This document shows, piece after piece, positions 6,196 through 7,481 of a DNA stretch of 7,481 bases. Each line of letters opens with the position of its first letter. Position 1 is the stretch's first letter. Source of the stretch: Candidatus Hydrothermota bacterium. Its GTDB lineage: Bacteria > Hydrothermota > Hydrothermia > B15-G9. The notes below the pieces were generated by a model that saw nothing but the letters and a program-made list of their open reading frames with translations, made no database searches and had not been told where the DNA came from. The stretch covers positions 1-7,481 of the forward strand of contig QNDP01000056.1 in assembly GCA_003645975.1 (NCBI GenBank), written 5' to 3'. Both the position numbers and the translations under genes were made by a program.

Positions 6196-6826
6196 CTTCG
6201 ACCACAGCTTTCAACATGGCGAAATCTCGTCTGGCCGAATCCATGAGTCTCGGGTTCCGCAGGACTGCCGCCGGATGGTAGGTTACTATGAGCTTAGCCC
6301 CGTAGCGTGTTTCGTGAACTTTCATCCTCATCTGCGACAAAGGGATCTGCTTTCCGAGCAGGAAAACAGCAGCGAAACGCCCCAAAGCACAGAGGACTTT
6401 GGGCTGGATGATCTTGATCTGGGAGTCGAGGTAAGGACTACACGCAGCTATCTCGTCTTGGCGAGGGTCTCGGTTCTGAGGCGGACGGCACTTGAGGACA
6501 TTGGCGATATAAACCTGCTCCCTCGTGTAGCCTATCTCCTCAAGCAATTTTGTGAGCAGTTTGCCAGCGCGTCCGACAAACGGAATCCCTTGCTTGTCCT
6601 CCTCGCCGCCCGGAGCCTCGCCGACAAACATGATTTCTGCATACGGATTTCCGGCTCCGAAAACATAATTCCTTTTCGTCTTATACAGCCGACATTTTTG
6701 ACACCTAAAGACTTCCTGCCTCAGTCTTTCGAGCAATTCCGCCTTGTCGGCCTGTCCCTCAGCCAAAATTGCTTCTTCGATGCCGAGCTCCTCTGAGAGC
6801 CACACCAATTGCCGTCCCTTTTTCAC
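6164..6826 (-). CDS. Uracil-DNA glycosylase, family 4 (iron-sulfur)
   Basis: Removes uracil from DNA to start base-excision repair of deaminated cytosine; cytoplasmic. Its 220 residues match family 4 (UDGa type, common in thermophiles and many bacteria). Motif 1 is GEAPGGEED (69-77) and motif 2 is HPAAVLRNP (184-192). Cys42, Cys45, Cys113 and Cys129 are spaced as the [4Fe-4S] ligands of this family (CxxC, then two Cys with 15 residues between). [10 protein letters not shown] (82-91) and [13 protein letters not shown] (109-121) are also typical. A variable N-terminal extension of about 35 residues precedes the first Cys pair. The start is GTG, overlapping the rpoZ stop by four bases (GTGA), with a purine-rich GAGGGGG just upstream, so translation is probably coupled to rpoZ. 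All key residues are present. Confidence 0.95.
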   Translation of the reverse strand: MKKGRQLVWLSEELGIEEAILAEGQADKAELLERLRQEVFRCQKCRLYKTKRNYVFGAGNPYAEIMFVGEAPGGEEDKQGIPFVGRAGKLLTKLLEEIGYTREQVYIANVLKCRPPQNRDPRQDEIAACSPYLDSQIKIIQPKVLCALGRFAAVFLLGKQIPLSQMRMKVHETRYGAKLIVTYHPAAVLRNPRLMDSARRDFAMLKAVVEGEGIDSSRLP

Positions 6827-7035
6827 TTAGCCCCCTCTGAGCGCTTCTTTTCGGTTTTATACCAATATTCGATTTCGCCCTTGACCAACTTTCTCAAAGC
6901 TATGACGATGGGCTTCCTTTCGAGCTTAACCTTCCGCCTGCTAAGTTCACGCGCATATCTCGATGCCACGACAATGGCTTCATATTTGTTCTTGTAGCGG
7001 TTCCAGATCTCCTTCATTTCGACCAATTCAGCCAT
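6823..7035 (-). CDS. rpoZ: DNA-directed RNA polymerase omega subunit
   Basis: The 70-residue omega subunit helps assemble and stabilise RNA polymerase by binding beta'. It matches the RpoZ pattern: NKYEAIVVASRYARELSR (16-33) with the conserved RARxL-like core, KPIVIALRKLVKGEIEY (41-57) matching the KPV.IAL.E...G.I signature, and a basic tail. It is shorter than E. coli omega (91 residues) but within the range seen in many bacteria. The ATG at 7035 is supported by GGGGAGG seven bases upstream. It is followed by the uracil-DNA glycosylase gene with a 4-base overlap, and preceded by a 77-base gap with a candidate promoter. Confidence 0.92.
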   Translation of the reverse strand: MAELVEMKEIWNRYKNKYEAIVVASRYARELSRRKVKLERKPIVIALRKLVKGEIEYWYKTEKKRSEGAK

Positions 7036-7042
7036 CTTATCG

Positions 7043-7049
7043 CCTCCCC
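7043..7049 (-). promoter_or_regulatory. rpoZ: Ribosome binding site of rpoZ
   Basis: The minus strand reads GGGGAGG, then seven bases (CGATAAG), then ATG. This is a strong Shine-Dalgarno that fixes the rpoZ start. Confidence 0.75.
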
Positions 7050-7067
7050 ATGATTTTGCGGTGGCAA

Positions 7068-7073
7068 ATTATA
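7068..7073 (-). promoter_or_regulatory. Candidate -10 box of the rpoZ operon
   Basis: A perfect TATAAT on the minus strand lies 33 bases before the rpoZ ATG, in the 77-base gap after the OPT gene. The expected -35 position holds only TTTTAA, so the match is partial. It fits a promoter separating rpoZ-UDG-DUF1175 from the OPT gene, but read-through from the OPT gene is also possible because no clear terminator hairpin is seen in the gap. Confidence 0.45.
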
Positions 7074-7112
7074 TTGGCTCAATGGAGCGATTAAAACGGG
7101 GGTCAGGAGGGA

Positions 7113-7481
7113 TTAAGCTTCGGTCTTGTCCCGCCATATCAACCTCATGAAAAGCCAAGCGAGGATAACAAAGACCAAAGCCGAGCCAAGATCGCCTAAA
7201 TTCAAAGCTCTTAGGAGTTCGGTTTTGGCGCCGCTTGCGACGAAGATGGCGACAACGATCCCCATGATCGCATCCCCGGCTACCAAACCGGACGCAGCAA
7301 GGATACCCGATTCGTTTCTCCTGATTTTGGACAGCAGTCCGCCGACGAGCACCGTCGCAGAGAGTTCGATCGGCAGGTAAAGCCCGACTGCAAACGGGAG
7401 CGATCTGACGCCGAGCAGTTCCACCGTGATGGCAGCCTGCGCGCCGACGAACACCAGTGTCCAGGGCAGCGTTCCTTTCAA
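7113..7481 (-). CDS. OPT family (oligopeptide transporter) protein, C-terminal part
   Basis: Only the last 122 codons are in the window; the gene continues beyond the right edge, so the TTG at 7481 is an internal Leu, not a start. The segment is strongly hydrophobic, with about four membrane helices. It matches the C-terminus of the OPT superfamily: a FAVGLYLPIELSATVLVGGL region (counting from the edge, about 30-49), then a charged loop (KIRRNES), then GILAASGLVAGDAIMGIVVA (59-78) and a final helix ending WLFMRLIWRDKTEA. OPT proteins import oligopeptides or metal-chelates; the substrate cannot be read from this fragment. It ends with TAA, 77 bases before rpoZ. Confidence 0.85.
   Translation of the reverse strand: MKGTLPWTLVFVGAQAAITVELLGVRSLPFAVGLYLPIELSATVLVGGLLSKIRRNESGILAASGLVAGDAIMGIVVAIFVASGAKTELLRALNLGDLGSALVFVILAWLFMRLIWRDKTEA

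Noticed and set aside
6275..6796. A 173-codon plus-strand open frame opposite the uracil-DNA glycosylase
   Set aside because: It lies wholly antisense to a gene with all family motifs intact; the product resembles nothing and it has no promoter or ribosome site.

Overview
The window is bacterial. It carries an omega subunit of RNA polymerase, a tRNA-Lys with a textbook -35/-10 promoter, Shine-Dalgarno sequences and tightly overlapping genes. Roadblock/LC7-like proteins, a gingipain-type (C25) protease, DUF1175 and an OPT transporter together suggest an uncultured or candidate-phylum bacterium. That placement is a guess from gene content; nothing here fixes the phylum. No mobile element, CRISPR array or phage gene was seen.

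Left region (1-5132, all minus strand). Five genes read right to left: an AGCS-type sodium:amino-acid symporter, an NCS2 nucleobase permease, a small roadblock-like protein, a second roadblock-like protein with an added helical C-terminal domain, and a C25 peptidase-like protein that runs off the left edge. Junctions are 4-base overlaps or very short gaps, and the largest gap is 40 bases, so this looks like one operon. The C25 protein spans 1-1468 as a single open frame of 489 codons with no stop inside the window. It keeps the nucleophile Cys but has Trp where the catalytic His is expected.

Middle (5133-5411). A 206-base divergent intergenic region separates the symporter (minus) from tRNA-Lys(UUU) (plus). 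A near-consensus promoter drives the tRNA, and a weaker candidate -10 faces the symporter operon.

Right region (5416-7481, all minus strand). In order of transcription: the 3' end of an OPT-family transporter, then rpoZ, then a family 4 uracil-DNA glycosylase overlapping rpoZ by 4 bases, then a secreted DUF1175 protein overlapping the glycosylase. The DUF1175 gene ends four bases from the 3' end of the convergent tRNA.

Working together: the right cluster is a housekeeping pair (rpoZ, UDG) with a secreted DUF1175 protein behind it. The left operon is the less usual one. It couples two membrane transporters to two roadblock-type scaffold proteins and an apparently non-canonical secreted protease-fold protein, with no small GTPase visible in the window. 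Whether these form one functional unit is inference from gene order and coupling.
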